The notes beneath the pieces are model-generated. The model saw nothing but the letters and a program-made list of their open reading frames with translations. It had not been told where the DNA came from and made no database searches. Source: Neocallimastix lanati (nom. inval.) (lineage: Eukaryota > Neocallimastigomycota > Neocallimastigomycetes > Neocallimastigales > Neocallimastigaceae). Taken from it: a stretch of 22,500 bases of DNA. Each line of letters begins with the position of its first letter. Positions within the stretch are counted from its first letter, which is position 1. Positions 1 through 10,803 of the stretch are shown here, one piece after another. Both the position numbers and the translations under genes were made by a program. The stretch covers positions 1,057,501 to 1,080,000 of the forward strand of contig JACVTC010000003.1 in NCBI GenBank assembly GCA_016946835.1, read 5' to 3'.

Positions 1-2
1 CA

Positions 3-1646
3 ATTGATAATCCATCCAGTAACAATGATTCCAGTGATATAGAAAGTGATAATAATGATACTAATAATGATAATGAAATTAATAGTCAAGAAGTCAACGT
101 TTCATCAAATAATGATGATAGTCTTACAGATAATCAAGTTAATGATATCGGTAATTCAATTCAAAAAAATATGGAAACTGAAGAAATTAAGCCAGACAGT
201 AAAAACGAAAATAATTTATTTGAAAATAGATCTAACGAAGCTCAAGTTAAACAGTCAGATGTTATTATTAGTTCTGATAATACTGTTGTAAATACAAATT
301 CATCAAAAATAGAGGCTGAAGATGAAAAAAAGGAAGAGGATGTTGATATACTTTATCCAATTAATGATGGTTGGAAAATTATACCAAAATTATTTGATGT
401 TCAATTAATATGTACAGAAACATTAAATAAAAATTTTTATTCCTTTGGCTACAGTTACTCTAATACGCAAGTTGTTTTATATAGTACTAAGGATGATGAT
501 TCTTCAAAGAAAACTGATTCATACAAATCAAAGTACTATAGTCATAGAAATAAAAAAGAGATTAGTGATGCAAAGTTTAAAATAAACCCAAAGGATCTTT
601 TAATAATTGTTACTTGGAAACCAGCACTTTTAAAATTCTTATTTGGCGAAACCAAATTTGAAGTATTTACTCCAAAAGTATCTAAGCAAGTTGTTAAAAA
701 ACCAGAATCTAAACCAATCACTTTAGAAGAATGTATTCAAGAATTTATTAAAGAAGAAATTCTAACAGATGAAAATAAATGGTTCTGCCCTCATTGTAAG
801 GAAGATAGAGAAGCCTACAAAAAAATGGATATTTGGAGAGCTCCAGAAATTCTTATTGTTCATTTAAAACGTTTTATTCAAGATAGAAGATATTATTCTT
901 CTCGTAAGAATAATGTTCTTGTAACCTTCCCAATTAAAGGATTAGATTTAACGGATATTATTCAAGGACCAAATAAGGATGGTGAAAAATACATATATAA
1001 CCTTTACGCTATATCAAATCATAGTGGTTCTACTGGTGGTGGTCACTATACCGCTTATGTTAAAACAGGTGATAAATGGTATGATTGTAATGATAGTTTT
1101 GTTTCTGAAGTTTCTGATGAAAATAGTATTATCACCTCCAGTGCCTATCTTCTCTTCTATGAAAGAGTTCATGAACCAGGTAAAGAATTTAAATTACCTG
1201 ATCTTGAAGGTAAACCAGATATATTTGATGAAGATGAAATCAAGGAACAAATGTCATTAAAACAACGACAGATTCAAATAGAAGCTCCTATGAATAAAAA
1301 TTCTAAAACCACCACTACTGTAACCCCGGATTATACAATGACAGCCACTTTAACCTATCCTCAATCATCTGAAAATTTTGCTGATTTTGAAAAGGCAGGC
1401 AATATGTATACCAGTTCAAGTAATAATGGTGGTGCACTTATACTCGCCAATAATTCCATGGATATTTCAAATGATTTAAATAATAATGATAATAATAATA
1501 ATAATAGTAGTAGTAGTAGTAATAGTAGTAGTAGTAGTAGTAGTAGTAATAGTAATAGTAATAATGCTACTACCACTGAAAATGAAGTTCTCACTGATAT
1601 TAATGATCGAGTTCCTGAAATAAATGATGATATGATGCTAGATTAA
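3..1646 (+). CDS. Ubiquitin-specific protease (USP, peptidase C19), C-terminal part
   Basis: This is a deubiquitinase that removes ubiquitin from substrates. The frame is open from the first bases, so the gene starts outside the window; the in-window ATG at 171 is internal. 547 codons precede the TAA and no intron is needed. Visible elements, in order, are an Asn/Asp/Ser-rich acidic stretch (3-340), a finger-type WFCPHCK pair (Cys codons 786 and 795), the block PEILIVHLKRF (about 844-876), the His box GGGHYTAYVK (catalytic His codon at 1044) and WYDCNDSFV (1077-1103). In that last box the third triad position is Asn (codon 1089), where many USPs have Asp. The Cys box must lie upstream. The blocks and the acidic insert resemble the Ubp12/USP4/USP15 group, though the subgroup is uncertain. 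A C-terminal tail of about 150 residues is low complexity, with Asn and Ser runs. The neighbouring gene converges on it. Confidence 0.93.
   Translation: MDNPSSNNDSSDIESDNNDTNNDNEINSQEVNVSSNNDDSLTDNQVNDIGNSIQKNMETEEIKPDSKNENNLFENRSNEAQVKQSDVIISSDNTVVNTNSSKIEAEDEKKEEDVDILYPINDGWKIIPKLFDVQLICTETLNKNFYSFGYSYSNTQVVLYSTKDDDSSKKTDSYKSKYYSHRNKKEISDAKFKINPKDLLIIVTWKPALLKFLFGETKFEVFTPKVSKQVVKKPESKPITLEECIQEFIKEEILTDENKWFCPHCKEDREAYKKMDIWRAPEILIVHLKRFIQDRRYYSSRKNNVLVTFPIKGLDLTDIIQGPNKDGEKYIYNLYAISNHSGSTGGGHYTAYVKTGDKWYDCNDSFVSEVSDENSIITSSAYLLFYERVHEPGKEFKLPDLEGKPDIFDEDEIKEQMSLKQRQIQIEAPMNKNSKTTTTVTPDYTMTATLTYPQSSENFADFEKAGNMYTSSSNNGGALILANNSMDISNDLNNNDNNNNNSSSSSNSSSSSSSSNSNSNNATTTENEVLTDINDRVPEINDDMMLD
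1483..1572 (+). repeat. Coding AAT/AGT trinucleotide repeat (Asn/Ser tract)
   Basis: This in-frame array of AAT/GAT and then AGT triplets encodes Asn runs followed by Ser runs near the C-terminus of the USP gene. It lies outside the catalytic blocks, so length changes should be tolerated. It is a likely site of length variation. Confidence 0.85.
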
Positions 1647-1789
1647 AATGACACTCCAATGGAAAATAAAGAAAATATGGAAAACTGAAAAGTTTTAATA
1701 TAGAAACTTGATATTAAAGTTATAAAATAATAATAGTAATAGTAATGAATAATAGTAATGAATAATAGTAATAATTAATATTATATATA

Positions 1790-1839
<50 letters not shown>

Positions 1840-2050
1840 AAAAAAGGAAAATAACATTAATTTAAATAATTTAAAAATAATAAGGAAAAAAAAATCATAT
1901 ATATATCATAAAATAATTTGAAAAAAAAAAAAAAAAAAAAAAAAAAGATGATTTATAGAACAATTACATAATTATTATTATTATTAAATTAATAAATTAA
2001 TAAATTATTATAAAATTAATAAAAACATATGGCCTATATATATGTAATAT

Positions 2051-2083
<33 letters not shown>

Positions 2084-2853
2084 TTATTTATTTATTTATT
2101 ATTAATTATTTATTATTTATTATAACAAAATAATATAATTATATTATACTAATTTTTATTCAATTTTAAATTTTTAAATTTTTGAATTTTTTTTTTTTAT
2201 TCTTTCATTTATTAACCATAATAAAATAGTAAATTTTATTGTTTTTTGTTTTTGTTTTTGTTTTTGTTTTTTTAATGAAAAATAAAATTTAAATTATTAT
2301 ATATATAAATATTTATATAATTGTTAAAATGTTAATAAATAATATTTACAAATATATATTAATAGTAAAAGTTATAATAATAATAAATATTAATAATTAA
2401 AAACTAATGAAAATTATATACAAAAAAAAAAAAATATTATATATTATATATATATATATATTAATTATGATATTAACCATTTAATCTTTTTTTTTTTTTT
2501 TTTTTTATAAGAATATTTGAAAAACCTTAATAGCACAATAAGTTTTTATTTATTAATATATTAATTTATTAATTATGTAATTTATTTATTTATTTATTTA
2601 TTTATTATTTGTTTATTTGTTTTTTTATTTATTTATTTATTTATTAATTATTTTTTATTTTTTATTTAATTTAAATAATAGTATTTGTTATAATTTAGGT
2701 AAAAAAAATTTTTTTTATTCATATGCAATAACTTTTTAATATTAATTTCATTATTACTATTTAATATTTATTTATGTTTAATTTAAAAAAAATAGTTAAT
2801 ACTTCTATTTTTGTTTATTTTATTATATATATTTAACTTCAATCAGTAACCTT
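1647..2853. other. Convergent intergenic spacer, simple sequence only
   Basis: This is the 3'-to-3' spacer between the USP gene (+) and the RQC1-type gene (-). I see no coding frame. It holds an unbroken run of 45 A (1793-1837), a run of 26 A (1921-1946), a run of 29 T (2053-2081), a TTTTTG array (about 2240-2270) and TTTA tetranucleotide arrays (about 2573-2645). Poly(A) signals cannot be told apart from background at this base composition. Confidence 0.8.
1793..1837. repeat. Poly(A) run of 45 bases
   Basis: This is the longest homopolymer in the window, about 150 bases after the USP stop codon. It could be genomic simple sequence or the tail of an old retrocopy. No target-site duplication or retrocopy body is visible beside it, so simple sequence is preferred. 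Confidence 0.9.
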
Positions 2854-2923
2854 TTAATTTTCATTATTTTGTGGTGTTGAAGACGAAGCCGTAGATGATG
2901 ATTGATTATTACTATCATCATCA

Positions 2924-2968
<45 letters not shown>

Positions 2969-5900
2969 GTATTATTAGTGTTATTATTGTTATTATTGTC
3001 ATTGTTATTATTATTAATATTATTATTGGAATCATTGGTAGCACCATTATTATTATTGGATTCATCTAATAAATCAGGAATAGCTTCATCTTCATTTGCT
3101 GTACCATTATTCAATATTCCCATTCTTATTAAAGTATCACGAATAGTTTGAGTCCAAGCAGTATTGGAACCATCATTTTGTAATGGGAATACACCTGGTA
3201 ATGCAGCATTTGCTGCGGCAGCAATTGTTTGATTTAATTCTTTTAATATAATTAAATAATTATATATGTTAATGAAAAAAAAATAATAAATATACATATA
3301 TATATTTAAAAATAAGATAGTATAAAAACATTTATTAATATTATATAATTATATATATATATATTTTCAAATATATATTTAAATGTGAAGTAACAATATA
3401 AATATACCTTCAGCATTCATTGGAGGATCATTATTATTACTACGACGTCTATAGGCAGAACTTTCTGGAGAAGAGGATGGTAAAAGAGAACGTATAAATG
3501 CTTCAATAATACTTGATCTTTCATATTCTAAAGATCTTTGATTATCATATATATTAACTCCATCTTCTGGTGGTAATGGATCAAACATATTAATACCACC
3601 ATTTGGTGTATATTCTGGTGGAATAGAAGCTGTAACTTCCTTAATATCTATTAATTTGTTAATATTATAATTTGAATTAATAATAATAATAATTAATATA
3701 ATCTTCCTTTCATAAATTTAAATTATATTTTAAAAATAATAATTTTATTCTTATATATTTACTTATTAATTTTTTTATTATTAAAAAATTAATAAATAAA
3801 AATAAAAATAATAAAAACAAAAGTATTTACCTGAAAGTAATATATGACGATAAATATTTCTTGGAGTCTTAATATATTTGGTTTGTCTAACATTTTCAGC
3901 TTGTTCAAGAATTGGATCTTTATTCTTAATTAAAACAAATGCTTCTTTGACAGTTTCCTTTAACCAATCTAAAATCTATTTAATCAATAGTACAATATTA
4001 ATATTAGTATATATTTTAATAATTCATTTAATAAAAAAATAAACATATTTAAAAAGAAGAAGATAATTATAATAATATGAATATGAAAATTAACTAAAAA
4101 AGAAAAAAAAAAAAAAAAAAAATTACATCATCTTCCTTCCATGCAGACCAAGCCCTTTCTATATATAAATCTAATAATAATTTTAAACCTGTATTACCTT
4201 CTGATTCACTATTTTATAATATCATAAAAAAAAAGTTTTAAAATAGTAATAATAATTATAATGATAATAATTATAATATTTAATTAAAAAAATATTCGAA
4301 AAAAAAAATTTTAAATATTTAAATATATAAATAAAAGTAAAAAAAAAAAAAAATCATCTATTTACATATTATCACCAACAACTCTTTGGAAATAAGAATG
4401 CTTTTTAACTGTATTATCAGTAATACCACATTTTTTGTATAAGATTGGTATAATGTATGGATAGAAAATTATTGCTTGAATTAATTTATTAGTACTATCT
4501 GGATAATCTTTTTGATTGTTTTCTTGTTCAACATGCCATTTTGCAAGTGCAATAGAATAAGCTATTATAATTTATTAAATGTAAAAGAAAATTAATTATA
4601 CAAATATTTAATTATTTAATATAAATACTTAAAACGTAATAAATATATATATAATTAATTCATTATTTATTTAAATTATAATAATATTATTATATAATAA
4701 CATAAGTGCTATTAATATTTTATTTTATTTTATTTTATTTTTATTTACCAAAGTTTGGAAGTAAAGATAACCCCTTAGATTCTTTAAAGTATTCATAAAA
4801 GTCAATTAACCATTGATATTCCTTTGACATAAGAGCATAATAATCAATAAATAAAAGAGCACTTAACGCATCATCTTTATTATCTAATCCTAACAAGAAT
4901 TTACAAAATTCGAATGCCGTTCTCCAACAACCCTTTCTACCTAAATATTGAATATGCTTAAATAAAGCAATATAGAAAGATCTTCAAATGTTGGGATGAA
5001 AAAAAATTATATATATTATTTTTATTATTATTATTAATTTTATAATTTAATATAAATATATTAATAAATATTCTAACTACAATAACTTTAATTATTATTT
5101 CAATAATACCTATTTTCAATATATTTATAATTTAAACGGCATAAACCAGTAGTAGCATTAAATCTTGGATGCATACTACGATCAAATGTATAAACGGCAC
5201 GTTCTAAACAATATCAATTAATGATAAAAATAATAAAATTGAATTAATTATTTATATAATAAAAAAAATTAATAAATATAAATGAACTATTGTTTTAATA
5301 TATATACCAATAAAACTTGCGGCCATGGCTATATCACCACTTTGTTTAAAAACTTCACTAAGTTGAATTAAACTATCAACATGATATGGATATCTAAATA
5401 ATTTTATATAAATTTAAAAATAAAAATAAAAATTACATTAAAAATTAAATAAAAATATAAAAATATTAAAAAGCAATTAAAATTAATAATTATTTTTTAT
5501 ATTTTATATACATTTTTTGTAATCAATATATTATTTATACCTTCTTAATAATTCAGCAATATTATTTGGATTATAAGATGCAACACAATCTAAAAAGATT
5601 CTTTGAATTTCTTGATACTTAGTAGAATGTGTGTATTTAAATTCCATTGTACCTATCAAAATTATATATATATATATATATATATAATAAAATTAAAAAA
5701 AAATTATAAAATAAATTTTAAATTTAAATTAAAACAAAAATAATAAATAAATAAATAATATTAATTAATACAATATAATAATGTAATATAATATTTATAT
5801 ATTTTACAAAATAAAATATTAAATATATATAAATTAAAATGAAAAAAAAAAAAAAAAAAAAAAAGGTATATATTATATACCATCATTTTTAGTTTCAAGT

Positions 5901-6632
5901 AATTCCATATCAAGACCAATGCGATCAAACATTGGCCAATTTTCTTTTGGTATAACTAATCCATTACGTTTGTATGATCTTTTGATATATATTAATATAT
6001 CAATATAATAAAAAATATATAATAATATTAATATTTCATAAATTTCTTTTTTTTTTTTGCTTTTTTGTTTTTTTTTTTTTTGTTTGTTTTTTTGTTTTTT
6101 TGTTTTTTTGTTTTTTTGTTTTTTTTTTTTCATTATTTTTTTAATAATTATAATAATATTTTACCTCTTATTTCTCTTTCTGTCTTCATTAGCCTTTAAT
6201 AAATATATTAAATAGCATTAAAAAATTAAGAAAAAAAAATTAATATATCATATAACCGATTATTAATATAATATATAAATATTACAATTCTTGAACCGAA
6301 AATTCTACGAGTTTCATAATCTTCATCAAACATTTTATATTGACAAGTAAAAAGCTTAACTTCTTGATTGTCAATTTTTGGTTTCGAATCTTCTTTAGAA
6401 GGAGTAAGTTTTCCAAATTTTTCATTAATTTCTTGAATTGTTTTGTCAATATCTTCAAATTCATCTTGGTTAGATCCTCCAAATTCATCATCAGTATTTT
6501 GGTTTGAATTATTATTTGATTTGCCTTTTCCTTTTTTGCCTTTTCCTTTTTTTCCCTTCTTCTTTTTATTCTTTTTACGATTTGATGCAGGTGAACTTAC
6601 GACTTCTGATTTAATATTCTTTATTAAAATAA

Positions 6633-6685
<53 letters not shown>

Positions 6686-7226
6686 TACATATATAATATA
6701 TTATGATATATAAAAAAAAATAAAGTTATAAATGAATATTTATCATATTATTAAAAAGTAAAAATATAAAAAAATAAAATAAAATAAAAATTAAAACAAA
6801 ATAAAACAAAAAAATATATATTATAAATAAAAAAAAAGAAAAAAGAATTTATATTATTTAAATTTCTTCTTTTTTTTACATACTTCTTTTAGTTGTTCTT
6901 CTTCCTTTGATTCTTCTGGTTCTTCTTCTGGTTCTTCTTCAACATCATCATCTCCTTCATTAAGCTTTATATATAATATTAATGATTTATTTCATTTAAT
7001 ATAAATGATTTACTTTTTTTTAATAAATTCAAAATATATATCATAAAAAAAAAAAATAAAGTGTTCTTACTAAATCAAATATATTTTGTTTACTTTCAGA
7101 TTTTTCATAAATTAAATCTTCCTCTTCTGATTCTGAACCATCAGGAAATAATTCTGAATTAGATCTTGATAAATTATCTAATTCACCTCTTTGCTTTAAA
7201 ATTTTCTTCACTGAACGTAAAGACAT
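2854..7226 (-). CDS. RQC1: TCF25/Rqc1-family ribosome quality-control protein, 14 exons
   Basis: This is a homologue of yeast Rqc1/human TCF25, which works with the Ltn1/Listerin ligase and Cdc48 on stalled 60S-nascent-chain complexes. Exons on the minus strand, 5' to 3': 7226-7071, 6964-6884, 6618-6286, 6193-6165, 5978-5881, 5652-5541, 5393-5308, 5203-5110, 4981-4749, 4561-4366, 4208-4127, 3975-3831, 3647-3408, 3239-2854. All 13 introns are GTA...AG and every phase joins, giving 756 residues, close to the family's usual 680-720. The start ATG (MSLRSVKKILKQ) is followed by an acidic region (about 30-78), a Lys-rich basic patch (94-112), the conserved block NWPMFDRIGLDMELLETK, a helical repeat region (about 230-530) containing PYHVDSLIQLS, and the signature MFDPLPP (569-575) followed by FIRSLLP. 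The C-terminus is a poly-Asn/Asp/Ser tail (about 690-756). Family assignment is firm; exon edges are inferred from splice motifs, frame and homology. Confidence 0.95.
2920..3060 (-). repeat. Coding AAT repeat (poly-Asn tail of the RQC1-type protein)
   Basis: Read on the minus strand this is a run of AAT, with some ACT, GAT and AGT, in the last exon. It encodes a long Asn tract broken by Thr, Asp and Ser. It lies after the conserved C-terminal helices and probably has no fixed structure. Confidence 0.85.
6082..6130 (-). repeat. 8-nt periodic repeat inside intron 4 of the RQC1-type gene
   Basis: On the plus strand single G residues interrupt poly(T) at 6086, 6094, 6102, 6110 and 6118, exactly eight bases apart. 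In the transcript this reads as about five copies of a C followed by seven A. It lies between the 29-nt fourth exon and exon 5. An open frame across it (Lys/Gln-rich) is a by-product of the repeat. Confidence 0.85.
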
Positions 7227-8573
7227 TTTTACACTTTTTAGTTAAAGATTCTAAAAATTTAACGATTTAATAAATAATATTTTATATCAATTTTTTATTA
7301 ATTATATAATTATATTTAATTATCAAAAAAAAAAAAAAAAGAATAAAAAAAAAAAAAATACAATAAAAATTATTTTAATCCTTATATATAAATATTTATA
7401 AATATAAAAATATATTACAATATTACAATAATTTAAAAAAAAAAATAAAAATTAAAATGAAAATAAAAATAAAAATAAATGTAATAACTTTATTTCAATC
7501 TATTGTATTTAAATATTACAAATTGTTGAATTATTATTATAATTAAATAATCTTCTTTGAAATTTGTTCTTATTGATTTTAATATTTATCATTATTACAT
7601 ATTATTTTGTCTTTCATTTTTTAAATTATTTTGCAAACATATATCTATTATTAAATTTTTACTCATAATATAATGTAAATAAAAACTTTCAATCCTCATA
7701 TATAAATTATTACCCATTAAAATTTTTTGAATTTAACTTTATTTTTCATCAAAAAAAAAAAAAAACTATATAAAATTTTATTCTTCTTTATTTCTAATTT
7801 TTTCATTTATGTTTTAACTTTTGTTTTGTTTTACTTTGTTTTGTTCATTATATTGTGTTTCCACTTGCATCAGTACCGTATTAATATTTTATTTTTATTT
7901 AAATTTTATATGTTAAATTTCCTGACTTAATTTATAAATGAAGAAGTTCAATTCTTTCTCGGTTTTCTTAAAATATAAAATTACTATTATAGAAAAAAAA
8001 AAAAAAAAAAAAAAAAACGATCTATTTTACACCAATTTATTTCCTCACCTTTTATTACTGATATTAAATATTATATTATTTATTTATAACATATAATGGA
8101 AAATAATATATTCTACAGGATTAATTATTCAATAATTTATTGATAATTATATTTAAATGTGCAAAGAAAAAAATATATATATGTGAACTATAGAAAATTT
8201 TTCTATAATCTAATTAATATATTTAATAAATACATAATATAATTTATTATATATAATAAATAATTTCTTAAAGATTAAGTTATATATATTTAAATATAAT
8301 ATTTTTTTTATTTATTACAAAATAATTTAAAATTAATATAAAAAAAATAAAATTAGTGAAATAATGAGATATAAAAATAAAAATTTTTATATTACTAATA
8401 TTTAATAGATGATTGTAGCTTATAATAATGCAAAAATATATAAATATCAATGTATTAATTGTTTCTAAGTAATAACAAAAAAAATAAATTAATATAGTAA
8501 GTATAATTAAATACAGATATATTATATTAGTGTACTTTCTTAATTACAAAATCTTCAAAAATCTACAAATAAA

Positions 8574-8607
<34 letters not shown>

Positions 8608-9719
8608 TATAAAAGGATTTAATTATTTTCTTATCATAAAAATATAAATTAGTTTATAATTCTTTAACAAATTTTGTATTCAAGAAAAAAAAAATTTTTT
8701 TTAAATTTTATTCATTTATTCTTTAATAAATCAACAATAAATAAAAGAAGAAATTTATTGGATACCAAATATTTTAAAAACTTTATTTATTAAATATTCT
8801 ATAATTAAATTAATCTAACCTTTTAAAGTCGAAAAAAAAATAAAAAATAAAAAAAAAAGTTGAAAAAAATAAATATTAAAGATTTAAAAAATATAATAAA
8901 TTAACATTATTGAAATAAATGCATTATACCAAATATTAAATACTCTAAGAATAATTACATATTCAACTTTAATAATGAAAAGAGATTTGAATAAAAAATA
9001 AAATTCAAAAATTAACATATTGAAAAAAAATTTTAAAAAAGAAAAAATTTAATTAGAAAAATAAAATTAAAATATTTATTCATTATATTAAATACTTATA
9101 AAAAAAAAAAAAAAAAAATCAAATTTAAAAGTTAAACATTTAAAATAAAATTTTGTCATCAAGTATAATTTATATAGTTTTTATTAATTCAAATTTATTA
9201 CTGTTATTATATATATATTTTTTACTAATAAATAGAATGTTAATATTTAATGCTAATTTTTTATTAAAATTTGACATGTTGGTCTATTTATTTAATAGGA
9301 TATATATAATTATTTATATTTAATGAATTTGGATGACGATTATTCTTTTACTATAAGTATTTCAAACAAATTAGAAAAAAATTTTTTATTAAACAATAAT
9401 TATAATTTTGAAAAATTTTCTTATATTAAAAAAAATTATATATATATTTAATAAATTATTATTTATAATATGAAAGGTAAGTAGATAATGATAATAATAA
9501 TATATACTAAAATAAATGTATATCTTTATTTCATTTTATACGATTATTAGTATTACTATTTGTTATTTAATTAATTTAATAAAAGCTTTAATTTAATTTC
9601 AGTGCTTTGATTAAAAGCTCATTGAATCAATTCATATGTTTATTTTATATATTAAAAAAAAAACTAATATATAATATAAATTTATATAACTAAATAAATG
9701 AATATTGTTATTTAAAAAT

Positions 9720-9930
9720 AATGGTTAGTTTATCAAATTTCCACCAACAGTAACTTTCGTTCATGAAGTTCTATAGGTGATCTCTTGAATTGTTTATTTA
9801 AGAATGAAAAACTTCATTAATCTTTTTACACATCAGGTACTTATCAATACTTGATTATCTTTCAGATAATCTATCCACAGAATATTGTAACTCTAATCCA
9901 TAAAATAACCAGAATTTTACTATTATAACT
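9720..9930 (-). pseudogene. Possible decayed coding fragment in a less AT-rich island
   Basis: This stretch of about 200 bases has clearly more G and C than its surroundings. On the minus strand one frame reads coding-like residues such as GLELQYSVDRLSER, then a stop, then IDKYLMCKKINEVFHS and another stop. I recognise no family. It may be a dead gene or element fragment, or chance. It includes a perfect short hairpin at 9853-9871. Confidence 0.25.
9853..9871. repeat. Perfect 8-bp inverted repeat with a 3-base loop
   Basis: GATTATCT, then TTC, then AGATAATC. The arms pair perfectly and contain G and C, unlike the AT palindromes that are common in this window. The stem is short, and nothing shows that it is functional. 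Confidence 0.6.
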
Positions 9931-10663
9931 TTTTATATATAAAAATGGCTTAATCTTTTCAAGTTTTTATTACTCAGAATTTCATACATTTAAATAATAT
10001 ATATAAAGTTATTAAGTTTAAGTATTATTTATTTATTTTTTAGTATATATTTTTAATAATATTTCTTTAAATACTTATATATCATCTATTTAATTTAAAT
10101 ACTCAAAAATTTGTACATTTATTTAATTAATATCCATTTGTTCATTTATTTTCATTTAATTTTTTTTTTTTGTTATTTTTTGTGTAATTAAAAATGATTG
10201 AATTTTTTTTGTTTATAAATATAATCTAATATATGTACAATATATTAAATATTGAAAGATGATTTATTCAATTCTTTCCATTTTATATATTTATTAACAA
10301 TCCACATAAATAAATTCTAATAATATATAAATAATATATTAATATCTATAAAAGTAATCTTATTTTAATTATTTGCAAAGTGTGGCATATATTAATTATT
10401 TAAATTTTATAGATTAATCTTTTTTAAAAAATAAATAGAATTATAATATACTATTTTATAGAGTTACATTCAAAATATAATATATTATTTGATTATATTA
10501 AATATAAATAAACAAAAAAAAAGATTTTTTTTTTTTTCATAATATTAAAGAAAATTTTAATTCAATCAAATATATTATCCTATATATTTTAATATTTATA
10601 TTCTATTTATTATTTTTTTTTAAAACTTTTTTATTCTTTATTATTTTTATTCTTTATTATTAT

Positions 10664-10758
10664 TATATTCTTTATTTATTCTTTATTATTGTTATATTCT
10701 TTATTTATTCTTTATTATTATTATATTCTTTATTTATTCTTTATTATTATTATATTCT
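10664..10758. repeat. 29-bp tandem repeat (minisatellite), just over three copies
   Basis: The word TATATTC recurs at 10664, 10693, 10722 and 10751, exactly 29 bases apart. The intervening sequence is nearly identical (TTTATTTATTCTTTATTATT and so on, with one G-for-A change near 10691). Related imperfect TATTCTTTATTA units lie just upstream from about 10630. Confidence 0.9.
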
Positions 10759-10760
10759 TA

Positions 10761-10803
10761 TTATTTATTATTTATTATTATTTATTATTATTTATTATTA
10801 TTT
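10761..10803. repeat. 10-bp tandem repeat
   Basis: TTTATTATTA is repeated at 10771, 10781 and 10791, with a partial unit on each side. It directly follows the 29-bp array and probably arose by slippage from the same sequence. Confidence 0.8.

Noticed and set aside
1361-1594. Minus-strand open frame rich in Leu opposite the USP tail
   Set aside because: It is the antisense of the AGT/AAT repeat in the USP coding sequence and only reflects the repeat.
1793-1837. Poly(A) run as a retrotransposon or retrocopy tail
   Set aside because: No element body or flanking duplication is visible, and long A runs are common throughout the window.
5873-6133. Lys/Gln-rich start of a minus-strand frame
   Set aside because: Only 5978-5881 is coding (exon 5); the Lys/Gln part is the translated 8-nt intron repeat.
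7727-7930. 67-residue plus-strand frame, Phe/Leu/Tyr-rich
   Set aside because: Simple-sequence composition, no homology pattern and no coding-like neighbours.
7940-7965. tRNA-like T-loop string (TTCAATTC)
   Set aside because: No matching T stem, anticodon arm or acceptor stem could be drawn around it.
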